Position numbers and translations under genes: made by a program | Assembly: GCA_027451265.1 (NCBI GenBank) | Contig: DAIDJT010000102.1 | Span: 1-8,881, forward strand | Length of the DNA: 8,881 bases | Direction of reading: 5' to 3' | DNA from: Bacteroidales bacterium | Lineage (GTDB): Bacteria > Bacteroidota > Bacteroidia > Bacteroidales > VadinHA17 | Shown: positions 1-6,840 of the stretch, piece by piece | Layout of the letters: each line of letters starts with the position of its first letter | Numbering within the stretch: the stretch's first letter is position 1 | Notes under the pieces: generated by a model | Told to the model about the DNA's origin: nothing | What the model saw: the letters and a program-made list of their open reading frames with translations, nothing else | Database searches by the model: none

Positions 1-1920
1 CTATGGTCAGGTGACAGGAGCAGTTTCAGGGATGTGCTTCCATACACATCTTCTGATGACATGGCGGTGAGGGCTGCGGCAATCACTGCCCTCTCAGCAT
101 TGGCGTCATATGAAGACCAGACTGAAATAATAAAACTGCTTGAAGCGACCACTGACAGGGCTGAAACTGCTGAACTGCAGCGGGCCCTGCTGAATGCTGC
201 CATGCGCGGAAATGACCCTGCAGCCAGGTCTGCCGTTATCCTTAAAGCGCTCGGCAGCAGCCGCGACCGGCTTAAGCTTATACCACTGCTTGCAGGAACA
301 GGAGGAGAAGAGGCACTCAAAAGAGTGGCGGCTGAATTTGACAGCGGCGATGCCGGAACCCGCGATGTCTGCTTTGACGCCCTTTCACACTGGAATGATC
401 ACTCGGCATCCAAAGCCCTCCTGCAGATAACTGCCTCGGGAAACAAGACGTTTGGCGAACCCGCGTTTGACGCCTATATGCGGATGATCTCCGCAGCTTC
501 CCTGACGCCTGAGCGCAAGCTGTTGATGGTAAAAGATATAGCCCCGTTTGCAGCGGCACCTGACGCAAGGGCCGGAATGGTCGCCTTTGCAGCTTCCCTG
601 AATCTGCGGCAGGCGGAATTCTTTATCGCCACCTACCTGTCAGACCCCGATGAAGAGGTCAGAAACGCCGTCCTTGAAGCTCTTGAGTCACTCAAGTTCC
701 CCGATGACGAAGTATTTGAGCCTGTGTTCAACGGCAAAGACCTTGCAGGATGGCAGGGCCTCGTTGGCAACCCTGTCACAAGGTCAGCAATGAAGCCCAA
801 AGAGCTTGCCGCACGGCAAAAAGAAGCAAACCAGAAGATGCTGAATAACTGGAGCGTGAAGGATGGCCTGATCTGGTTCAGCGGAAAAGGAGATAACCTG
901 TGCAGCGTGAAGGAGTACGGTGATTTTGAGATGTATGTCGACTGGCGTATTACCAAAGATGGTGACAGCGGCATCTACCTGCGCGGATCACCCCAGGTCC
1001 AGATATGGGATACATCACGCACCGATGCCGGTGCACAGGTGGGATCAGGCGGTCTCTACAACAATCAGCAGAATCCTTCAGCACCGCTTAAGGTTGCTGA
1101 TAACCCTATAGGTGAATGGAATACATTCCGCATACTGATGAACGGCGACCGGGTCTCAGTCTGGCTTAATGGAGAACTGGTTGTCGATAACGTCATTATG
1201 GAAAACTACTGGGACAGGTCAATCCCTATCTTTAAGAAAGGCCCGATAGAACTCCAGGCACACGGAACCGATTTGGCTTTCAGGGATATATACGTCAGGG
1301 AAATCAAGCCTTCTGAGTATAACCTGACTGACAAGGAAAAGGAGGCAGGGTTCGTCTCCCTGTTCAACGGCAGGAACCTCGACGGCTGGATCGGCAACAA
1401 GGTGTCATACACAGTGGAGGACGGCATGATTGTAATCAAGCCTGGCAATGACAGCGGAGGCAACCTGTACACCGAAAAGGAGTACTCTGATTTCACCTTC
1501 CGCTTTGAGTTTCAGCTCACACCCGGAGCCAACAACGGACTCGGGATCCGTACACCCACTGAGGGCGATGCTGCCTATGTGGGTATGGAGCTTCAGATCC
1601 TTGACAATACCGCATCAATTTACGCTGACCTTCAGCCCTACCAGTACCACGGCTCAGTATACGGTGTCATACCTGCCCGGAGAGGATATCTCAGACCCGT
1701 GGGGGAATGGAACTACGAGGAGGTCACCGTACAGGGTACAAAGGTAAAGGTCACCCTTAACGGAACAGTGATAGTGGATGGAGACATTGCCGGTGCAATT
1801 GCAGGAGGCACAATGGACGGCAAGGAGCATCCCGGGCTGAGAAACAGCAAGGGACACATAGGTTTCCTGGGGCACGGCTCAATAGTAAAATTCAGGAACA
1901 TCCGCATCAGGGAACTGTGA
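1..1920 (+). CDS. HEAT-repeat protein with two C-terminal DUF1080 (3-keto-disaccharide hydrolase-like) domains, 5' partial
   Basis: The frame is open to the left edge. A GTG at 34 is in frame, but coding-like sequence continues upstream of it, so the true start and any signal peptide lie outside the window. Bases 1 to about 700 encode alpha-helical, Ala/Leu-rich HEAT-like repeats (for example 'AVRAAAITALSALAS' and 'DEEVRNAVLEALESL'). Two DUF1080 domains (concanavalin-like beta-sandwich) follow. The first spans about 715-1305, with 'FNGKDLAGW', 'DGDSGIYLRG' and 'VQIWD'. The second spans about 1342-1917, with 'LFNGRNLDGW', 'GANNGLGIRT' and 'ELQILD'. Family knowledge: DUF1080 proteins are usually exported, bind or act on sugars, and some are linked to 3-keto-glycoside hydrolysis. 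HEAT repeats probably mediate protein contacts. A likely terminator follows the stop codon, so this gene probably ends a separate transcription unit. The domain calls are firm; substrate and activity are unknown. Confidence 0.88.
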   Translation, partial: LWSGDRSSFRDVLPYTSSDDMAVRAAAITALSALASYEDQTEIIKLLEATTDRAETAELQRALLNAAMRGNDPAARSAVILKALGSSRDRLKLIPLLAGTGGEEALKRVAAEFDSGDAGTRDVCFDALSHWNDHSASKALLQITASGNKTFGEPAFDAYMRMISAASLTPERKLLMVKDIAPFAAAPDARAGMVAFAASLNLRQAEFFIATYLSDPDEEVRNAVLEALESLKFPDDEVFEPVFNGKDLAGWQGLVGNPVTRSAMKPKELAARQKEANQKMLNNWSVKDGLIWFSGKGDNLCSVKEYGDFEMYVDWRITKDGDSGIYLRGSPQVQIWDTSRTDAGAQVGSGGLYNNQQNPSAPLKVADNPIGEWNTFRILMNGDRVSVWLNGELVVDNVIMENYWDRSIPIFKKGPIELQAHGTDLAFRDIYVREIKPSEYNLTDKEKEAGFVSLFNGRNLDGWIGNKVSYTVEDGMIVIKPGNDSGGNLYTEKEYSDFTFRFEFQLTPGANNGLGIRTPTEGDAAYVGMELQILDNTASIYADLQPYQYHGSVYGVIPARRGYLRPVGEWNYEEVTVQGTKVKVTLNGTVIVDGDIAGAIAGGTMDGKEHPGLRNSKGHIGFLGHGSIVKFRNIRIREL

Positions 1921-1944
1921 AGCATTGGTCATGGCACACCGGCG

Positions 1945-1965
1945 GATTATCAACGATTTATCAAC
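1945..1965. repeat. Two direct repeats of TTATCAAC, 11 bases apart
   Basis: The sequence TTATCAAC occurs at 1947-1954 and again at 1958-1965, each copy preceded by GAT or GATT. The start-to-start spacing is 11 bases, about one helical turn, so both copies face the same side of the DNA. They lie between the stop of the DUF1080 gene and the candidate promoter of the next operon. This would suit a regulator-binding site, but the function is inferred only from spacing and position. Confidence 0.4.
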
Positions 1966-1994
1966 AGAGGTCAAATTGTGAACCTCTGAATTTT
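1965..1994 (+). terminator. Probable rho-independent terminator after the HEAT-DUF1080 gene
   Basis: CAGAGGT (1965-1971) pairs with ACCTCTG (1982-1988). Two more pairs (C1972-G1980 and A1973-T1979) can form inside the stem if A1981 bulges out, leaving a five-base loop. The hairpin is followed by AATTTT (1989-1994). It starts 45 bases after the stop codon. The T-run is short, so termination may be incomplete. Confidence 0.5.
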
Positions 1995-2022
1995 GAGAGT
2001 AATTTAAAAAGAGCCATTTTTG
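1992..2022 (+). promoter_or_regulatory. Candidate Bacteroidota-type promoter of the exopolysaccharide-like operon
   Basis: A -33-like TTTG at 1992-1995 is separated by exactly 19 bases from CATTTTTG at 2015-2022. The latter matches the Bacteroidota -7 consensus TAnnTTTG at all defined positions except the first. This predicts transcription starting near 2027-2030 and a leader of about 70 bases before the ATG at 2098. The -33 element overlaps the T-run of the preceding terminator. A weaker alternative is the TAATTTAA at 2000-2007. Confidence 0.5.
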
Positions 2023-2097
2023 ACCCTTCCTGACAAGGAAAGGCAAACTACGGCGTTATACTTACAGCAACGTGAGCGGAGAGCCGAACTAAATAAG

Positions 2098-2460
2098 ATG
2101 AGAATACTTATCTGTGAAGATAATCTGATGGTTTCAAAGGCTATGTCTGTTGTCATAGAGCGGGAAGGATATGATCCGGTGACTGCTGGTGACGGAAACA
2201 GGGCCATTGACGAACTTAAGAAGAGCGACTTTGACCTTGCCATCGTGGATATTCATATGCCTTATCACAGCGGACTTGAGGTGATAAGGTATCTACGCAC
2301 TGAGCTGAAGAAGCAGACACCCGTACTGATCGTTTCTGCCTTCAGTGACCCTCAGATCCGTCGCCAGGCAGGCGAAATGAAGGTAAGCGGTTACATTACC
2401 AAACCGTTTGACCCTGATGATCTGCTCAGGAAAATCAGGGCGGCGGTAGCAGTTGTGTAA
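2098..2460 (+). CDS. Stand-alone receiver-domain response regulator (CheY-like)
   Basis: This 120-residue protein is a single receiver domain with no output domain. The key residues are present: acidic pair E7/D8 ('ICEDN'), phospho-acceptor D51 ('AIVDIHMP'), switch residue S80 ('LIVSAFS') and K102 ('GYITKPF'). The frame is open further upstream to a TTG at 2020, but the ATG at 2098 was chosen because 'MRILICEDN' is the canonical beginning of a receiver fold and the TTG lies inside the predicted promoter. It is the first gene of the operon and ends three bases before the outer-membrane protein gene. No histidine kinase is in the window, so the phosphodonor is encoded elsewhere. Without a DNA-binding domain it most likely acts by protein contact, plausibly on the membrane machinery encoded downstream; that partner is an inference. 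Confidence 0.92.
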   Translation: MRILICEDNLMVSKAMSVVIEREGYDPVTAGDGNRAIDELKKSDFDLAIVDIHMPYHSGLEVIRYLRTELKKQTPVLIVSAFSDPQIRRQAGEMKVSGYITKPFDPDDLLRKIRAAVAVV

Positions 2461-2463
2461 GAT

Positions 2464-3555
2464 ATGATGAACAGGAGTTATACAGTTCTTATCATAATCG
2501 CGGTCACGCTCTTCGTGAACGCAGGGCCGGTCATTCCCCAGACTGTCACGGACGCTGAGAAGGAATATGCTAGGATCCGTACCCTTGCTTTTGACGGCAG
2601 GTATCAGGAGGCTGAACATGCTTCAAGGTTACTTGTGAAGGAGTATCCTGCCTATGGCGATGCCCGTGTTCTCCTCGGACGCATTATCGCATGGCAGGGA
2701 AGGTATGATGAGGCTGCCGCAGTAATTGACACTCTCCTGGCAACAGAACCGGGTAACAATGATGCATTGTCTGCACTGGCTGACATACGCCGGTGGTCAC
2801 GTGACAGGTCACAGCAGGTCACGGCCCCGACTGACATCAGGGCAGGATACCTTTTCGATACATACAGTGAACCTTATGACCGTTTCTGGCAGGTCTTCTC
2901 GCTCGGCGCGGGCCACCGCTTCTCATGGGGCACCGCTGTGGCCACAGTAAATTACGGACGCATAAACCTGGGGTCACCGTCAGACACGGAAGGCAGCGAT
3001 TTCCAGTTTTCCGCCGAAGCATGGCCTGAACTGACCAGGAATAACTATGCTTACATGGCCTACGCCTACAGCGACGGACCCTGGTTCCCGCATCACAGGG
3101 CCGCCTTCGAGCTCTGGCAGACTCTCCCGGCAGGTTTCGCAGTTTCCGCGGGCGTCAACTATTACTACTTTGATCATAGCATCTTCCTTGGCACAGTCTC
3201 ACTTGAAAAATACCTCAGCAGGTACTGGTTCTCAGGGAGGGCATATTTCCATTTCAAGGATATAGGTGTGACAACATCCTTCTTCCTGAATGCAAGGCGA
3301 TATCTGGGAACCACTGATTACATCCAGCTTACCCTTGGCACCGGAACCGCTCCCGATGAGCCTTATGACATTATCACTGACCTGAATCGGCAGAAGGCGT
3401 CATCAGTAAGGCTCACATGGTTCAACCAGCTTAACTCCTGGTGGTCATTCAAGTTAGGTGCCGGGTATTCATATGAAAAGTATGCGGCTTCATCATATCG
3501 CAACCGGTTTGAAGGCAGCATTGGTTTAATAAGAGGCATCGGACGGCTGAAATGA
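2464..3555 (+). CDS. TPR-containing YaiO-like outer-membrane beta-barrel protein
   Basis: This 363-residue protein begins with a signal peptide (hydrophobic core about residues 8-20, cleavage probably soon after). Residues about 30-112 form TPR-like helices ('FDGRYQEAEHASRLLV', 'AWQGRYDEAAAVIDTLL'). From about residue 122 to the end there are alternating aromatic-rich beta strands typical of an outer-membrane barrel, as in the YaiO family. ATG codons at 2464 and 2467 are adjacent, so the start could be either. The gene follows the receiver gene by three bases and overlaps the next by four (ATGA), which implies translational coupling. In Pga, Bcs and Alg systems a TPR segment plus a barrel guides polysaccharide through the outer membrane. 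By analogy this could be the exporter, although a barrel of about 240 residues is smaller than those of PgaA or BcsC, so a sensor or accessory role is possible. Confidence 0.85.
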   Translation: MMNRSYTVLIIIAVTLFVNAGPVIPQTVTDAEKEYARIRTLAFDGRYQEAEHASRLLVKEYPAYGDARVLLGRIIAWQGRYDEAAAVIDTLLATEPGNNDALSALADIRRWSRDRSQQVTAPTDIRAGYLFDTYSEPYDRFWQVFSLGAGHRFSWGTAVATVNYGRINLGSPSDTEGSDFQFSAEAWPELTRNNYAYMAYAYSDGPWFPHHRAAFELWQTLPAGFAVSAGVNYYYFDHSIFLGTVSLEKYLSRYWFSGRAYFHFKDIGVTTSFFLNARRYLGTTDYIQLTLGTGTAPDEPYDIITDLNRQKASSVRLTWFNQLNSWWSFKLGAGYSYEKYAASSYRNRFEGSIGLIRGIGRLK

Positions 3556-5291
3556 GAAAGACGCTGACCATAATGCTGGCAATGGCCGTCAGCGGCATAA
3601 CATTGCAGGCCTTCAGTCCTGCTGATGAGGAAGGATCTGATTCAGTGCGCTCTCATGGCCCGGAACCAGCCGTTCCCGTCCTTTCAACATTTCCATCGGA
3701 ACTTACAGTTGGCGGGCTGGTTTCACTGGCAAACGGAAACTACGCCATACAGATGGGGGCATTCAGCCGCCGTGCAAATGCTGAGGCACTCAGCAGGAGA
3801 ATCAATGAAATGTCAGGGCTGACCCTGGATGTCATTGAAGACGGGGGCCTGTTCAAGGTATTCATCAACAGCTCACTCAGGGGAGAAGCGGCATGCCTTT
3901 ACATACCTGTCAACTTCCCCGGCGAAGCCAGGGAGAAAGTCCGGGCAGAAGAAAAGGCTAAGACTACTGCCACTGAACCGCCTGCACCAGAAGAGAAGGC
4001 GGTGTATTCCGCCAATGAGACCGTAACAACCACCGATTCCGTTGCGCCTGTAGCAGAATCCCGGCCTGAATCCGTTCCTGCCACAGCAATAATACCGGCA
4101 CAGGAGGTTAATACCGGGGAGCAGGTCACAGCCATCGCTGATCCGGAACTCCCTGAGGCAAGTTCGGCCCTGCAAAAAGTCAGGGACTTCTTTCTAATCA
4201 GGGGCAACAACCCATGGCTCACCCGGTACAATTACTTCGGCAAGTCAGTGGTGTTCGTCAACGCCCTTATAGTTACAATAATTGCGTCCCTGGCCACAAT
4301 GCTCATACTCCTCCTTGTCATTCTCCTCAACAGGAGAAGGATGGAGAAGGAAGCAAAACTGAGACAGTATCTTCTTGAACAATACCAGTCGCTCATTATT
4401 GACTACCTTTTTGGCAGCAGTGGTCCTGAACCATTCAGAAAGATAGCATCAGACAACTATCGCAGGCAGGTGCTCATTGACCAGATGATTGACGTGAGCG
4501 TTAACCTCAAGGGTGACACGAGGGAGAAGCTTACAAGGCTCTACCTTGACCTTAAGCTTGACGAGGATTCACTTGAGAGGGCACGCAGCCGGCGCTGGCA
4601 CAAGCGAATCAAGGGCTTCCGCGAACTTGCCTTTACCGGCATCAGGGAGGGCAATGATGAGATGTACAAATCACTCAACTCCAGGAACGAGATCCTCAGG
4701 ATGGAGGCGCAGATTGCACTTGTCCGGCTCAGCGAAAAGGATCACTTTGAGTTTCTTTCGCATCTTAAAAGACCTTTCTCTCTCTGGGAACAGATCACCC
4801 TGCATGATCTTATACTCCAGCATGATCTGCCCGTACCTGACTTCCAGAGGTGGCTCAGCTCTGAAAATCCGACAGTTGTGATGTTCGCCCTCAGGATGAT
4901 AAGAGAGTTCAGGCAGATGGAGGCTGAGCATGAGATCAGAAAGGTGTTGCTTCACCGTGAACCCCGCGTTTCCAGGCTGGCAGTTGAGGTGTCAGGTGAT
5001 CTCGGGATGAAGAGTACCCTCGAGACTATGAAGCGCATGTACAAGTTCCAGGAGTACAACAACTGCCTTGAGATTGTAAAATCCATGGGCAAGATGCCTG
5101 AGATTTCCATGCTGGGATTTCTTAAGCTGGTGCTTGACAAGGAGGATGACGTTCAGCTTCAGATAGAGGCTGTAAAAGCCATAGAGAACATGGGCGAGGT
5201 TGGTGTGCAGGCCCTGGTCAAAGTGATGAAATCAGAGTACAAAAACTATAATATAATCGTCAGGCACGTGCTTGACCGCAGGATATACTGA
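3552..5291 (+). CDS. Membrane protein with periplasmic SPOR domain, one transmembrane helix and cytoplasmic HEAT repeats
   Basis: This 579-residue protein starts with a signal-like segment (residues 1-21). A SPOR-like domain follows at about 61-120 ('YAIQMGAFSRRANAEALSRR' and 'LFKVFI'); SPOR domains bind denuded peptidoglycan glycan strands. Residues about 126-205 are a Pro/Ala/Glu/Thr-rich linker. A strong transmembrane helix lies at about 233-259, followed by the basic stop-transfer sequence 'NRRRMEKEAK'. From about 350 to 575 the protein is alpha-helical with HEAT-like repeats ('NPTVVMFALRMIREF', 'PRVSRLAVEVSGDLG', 'DVQLQIEAVKAIENMG'). The predicted topology is SPOR outside and HEAT inside. 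The start codon overlaps the previous stop (ATGA), and the glycosyltransferase starts five bases after its stop. I infer a scaffold linking the cell wall, the synthase and perhaps the receiver protein. I do not recognise a named family for the whole architecture. Confidence 0.85.
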   Translation: MRKTLTIMLAMAVSGITLQAFSPADEEGSDSVRSHGPEPAVPVLSTFPSELTVGGLVSLANGNYAIQMGAFSRRANAEALSRRINEMSGLTLDVIEDGGLFKVFINSSLRGEAACLYIPVNFPGEAREKVRAEEKAKTTATEPPAPEEKAVYSANETVTTTDSVAPVAESRPESVPATAIIPAQEVNTGEQVTAIADPELPEASSALQKVRDFFLIRGNNPWLTRYNYFGKSVVFVNALIVTIIASLATMLILLLVILLNRRRMEKEAKLRQYLLEQYQSLIIDYLFGSSGPEPFRKIASDNYRRQVLIDQMIDVSVNLKGDTREKLTRLYLDLKLDEDSLERARSRRWHKRIKGFRELAFTGIREGNDEMYKSLNSRNEILRMEAQIALVRLSEKDHFEFLSHLKRPFSLWEQITLHDLILQHDLPVPDFQRWLSSENPTVVMFALRMIREFRQMEAEHEIRKVLLHREPRVSRLAVEVSGDLGMKSTLETMKRMYKFQEYNNCLEIVKSMGKMPEISMLGFLKLVLDKEDDVQLQIEAVKAIENMGEVGVQALVKVMKSEYKNYNIIVRHVLDRRIY

Positions 5292-5296
5292 ATGCC

Positions 5297-6715
5297 ATGG
5301 GATTTATCTTTGCACATCTGATATTCTGGCTGACCCTGTTTCTCTTCGGGTCATACCTGCTGCTCGGCATACACTCTGCACTGGCACTTAGAAAGTACCT
5401 CCGCAAGAACAGTTACGTCAACTACAACTCATTGGTCCTTTCACCTCTCAGCCCGAGGATAACCATCATCGCGCCGGCATTCAATGAGGGAAAGACAATC
5501 ATTGACAATGTCCGCACCCTGCTCTCTCTCTACTACAACAACTTCGAGGTGATCATAGTCAACGACGGTTCAACGGATGACACATTCACAAAAATCAGGG
5601 ACGCGTATGAGCTGGTCAGGGTCAACTACTACTTTGACTACCGCATACCATGCGAAAGGATAAGGGGTGTCTACCGTTCAAAGGACCCCGCATACAACAG
5701 GCTGACGGTAATTGACAAGAACAACGGGGGAAAGGCTGACTCGCTCAACGCAGGAATAAACATAAGCCGGAGCAACCTGATAGTGACTATTGATGCCGAC
5801 TCAATCATCGAGCCTGACTCAATCCTTAAGCTCGTCAAACCGTTCCTCGAAGAGAAGGAGAAGAAGGTGATCGGCACGGGCGGTGTGATTCGCATTGTCA
5901 ACTCATGTGATATAGAGCGCGGTCACATACGTCAGATCAACCTGCCGAAGAAGTTCCTGCCCCGGCTGCAGGTCCTTGACTATACCCGCGCATTCCTCCT
6001 TGGCCGTATGGCATGGAGCCATCTTGACGGACTGATGCTTATTTCCGGCGCCATGGGTATGTTTGACCGCGAGACAGTCATCAGGGCAGGCGGTTACAAC
6101 GTAAAGACCGTTGGTGAGGATATGGAACTAGTGCTGAGGATGCGGCGCTATATGGCTGAACACAAGCAGAACTACGAGGTCACATATATCCCTGACCCCC
6201 TCTGCTGGACCGAGGTTCCGTCAGACCTGAGGTCAATGCGCAAGCAGAGGACCAGGTGGACAAGAGGCCTCATTGAGTCGCTCTGGGCACACCGTAAGAT
6301 GATGCTTAACGTGAAATACGGCAGGCTTGGGTTGCTGGGCTATCCCTACTGGCTCATGTTTGAATGGGCAGCCCCTCTTATTGCTTTCCTCGGAATTATC
6401 TATTCAATATACCTTGCAATTACCGGTGCCCTTAACTGGCCGTTCTTCCTGCTTCTGTTCCTCTTCGTGTACAGCTTTGCGGTGAGCCTCTCAACCTGGG
6501 CTGTCCTGTTCGAGGAGATTACATTCCACAAATACAGAAGGAAACGTGATGTTTTCCGCCTGATCGGCACCGCCATGCTCGAACCGTTCTTTTACCCGGT
6601 TCACACCTATTTTGCCGTCAGGGGCAACCTTGAGTCACTCCGTGGCAAAAAGGGATGGGGCAAGGCCGAGAGAAGCGGTTTCCAGAACAAGAAAAAGCCT
6701 GCAAAAGACAGCTGA
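5297..6715 (+). CDS. Processive family 2 glycosyltransferase (PgaC/NodC/hyaluronan-synthase type), polysaccharide synthase
   Basis: This 472-residue inner-membrane protein has an N-terminal transmembrane helix (about residues 4-30), a cytoplasmic GT-A domain (about 53-330) and two clear C-terminal membrane helices (about 352-376 and 383-406). A further hydrophobic stretch lies at about 421-440, then a basic tail. The motifs of a processive inverting GT2 are all present: 'NDGSTDD' with D90, 'NGGKADSLNAG' at 143-153, 'DAD' at 166-168 for the nucleotide-metal site, 'GED' at 273-275 with the likely catalytic base D275, and 'QRTRW' (Q317, R320, W321) for holding the acceptor chain. It would polymerise a nucleotide-activated sugar and push the chain across the membrane. 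Donor and linkage cannot be read from the motifs. No PilZ domain is attached, so c-di-GMP control is not evident. It is the last gene of the four-gene operon. Confidence 0.93.
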   Translation: MGFIFAHLIFWLTLFLFGSYLLLGIHSALALRKYLRKNSYVNYNSLVLSPLSPRITIIAPAFNEGKTIIDNVRTLLSLYYNNFEVIIVNDGSTDDTFTKIRDAYELVRVNYYFDYRIPCERIRGVYRSKDPAYNRLTVIDKNNGGKADSLNAGINISRSNLIVTIDADSIIEPDSILKLVKPFLEEKEKKVIGTGGVIRIVNSCDIERGHIRQINLPKKFLPRLQVLDYTRAFLLGRMAWSHLDGLMLISGAMGMFDRETVIRAGGYNVKTVGEDMELVLRMRRYMAEHKQNYEVTYIPDPLCWTEVPSDLRSMRKQRTRWTRGLIESLWAHRKMMLNVKYGRLGLLGYPYWLMFEWAAPLIAFLGIIYSIYLAITGALNWPFFLLLFLFVYSFAVSLSTWAVLFEEITFHKYRRKRDVFRLIGTAMLEPFFYPVHTYFAVRGNLESLRGKKGWGKAERSGFQNKKKPAKDS

Positions 6716-6725
6716 TTTTCTGCTT

Positions 6726-6830
6726 AGGCAAGAGGCAATAAGCAAAAAGCCAGAAGCATTAGTGAAATTCCATCTGGCTGGCAGATTCTGCCCTCCGATT
6801 GTCACCACTACTGCCTGGTGCCTGTTGCCT
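6726..6830. repeat. Heptamer-repeat clusters forming an interrupted inverted repeat between convergent genes
   Basis: Bases 6727-6761 can be read as five degenerate tandem heptamers (GGCAAGA, GGCAATA, AGCAAAA, AGCCAGA, AGCATTA). Bases 6811-6831 are three heptamers of the form NTGCCTG. The two clusters face each other: AGGCAAGAGGCA (6726-6737) is the reverse complement of 6819-6830 at 11 of 12 positions, with 81 bases between. A smaller hairpin pairs AGCCAGA (6748-6754) with TCTGGCT (6773-6779). The element fills the gap between the 3' ends of the glycosyltransferase and hydrolase genes, where a two-way terminator or an mRNA-end structure would be expected. It lacks a proper T-run next to a strong stem, so it is called a repeat, not a terminator. 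Confidence 0.5.
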
Positions 6831-6840
6831 GCCCCATCCA

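Noticed and set aside
34..36. GTG at 34 as the true start of the HEAT-DUF1080 gene
   Set aside because: The same frame is open to the left edge and the HEAT-like region appears already under way. No signal peptide follows the GTG, so the gene is treated as truncated by the window.
1947..1966. Two DnaA-box-like sequences suggesting a replication origin
   Set aside because: There are only two imperfect copies, no AT-rich unwinding region, and no dnaA, dnaN or replication initiator gene nearby. A regulator site or chance is more likely.
2020..2097. An upstream in-frame TTG at 2020 that would add 26 residues to the response regulator
   Set aside because: The added residues do not belong to a receiver fold, TTG is a rare start, and the codon lies inside the predicted -7 promoter element. 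The ATG at 2098 gives the canonical N-terminus.
3873..4231. Two overlapping minus-strand open frames opposite the SPOR-HEAT gene
   Set aside because: They lie opposite the repetitive Pro/Ala/Glu linker-coding segment, overlap each other in different frames, and their products are low-complexity. They are shadows of the plus-strand gene.
2464..6715. Naming the operon pgaA/pgaC or bcs
   Set aside because: The resemblance is only at the level of architecture and general GT2 motifs. The PgaB deacetylase, PgaD, BcsB and PilZ parts are not seen, so gene symbols would overstate the evidence.
6726..6831. A CRISPR-like array suggested by the repeated heptamers
   Set aside because: The units are seven bases long, degenerate and without unique spacers, and no cas gene is present.
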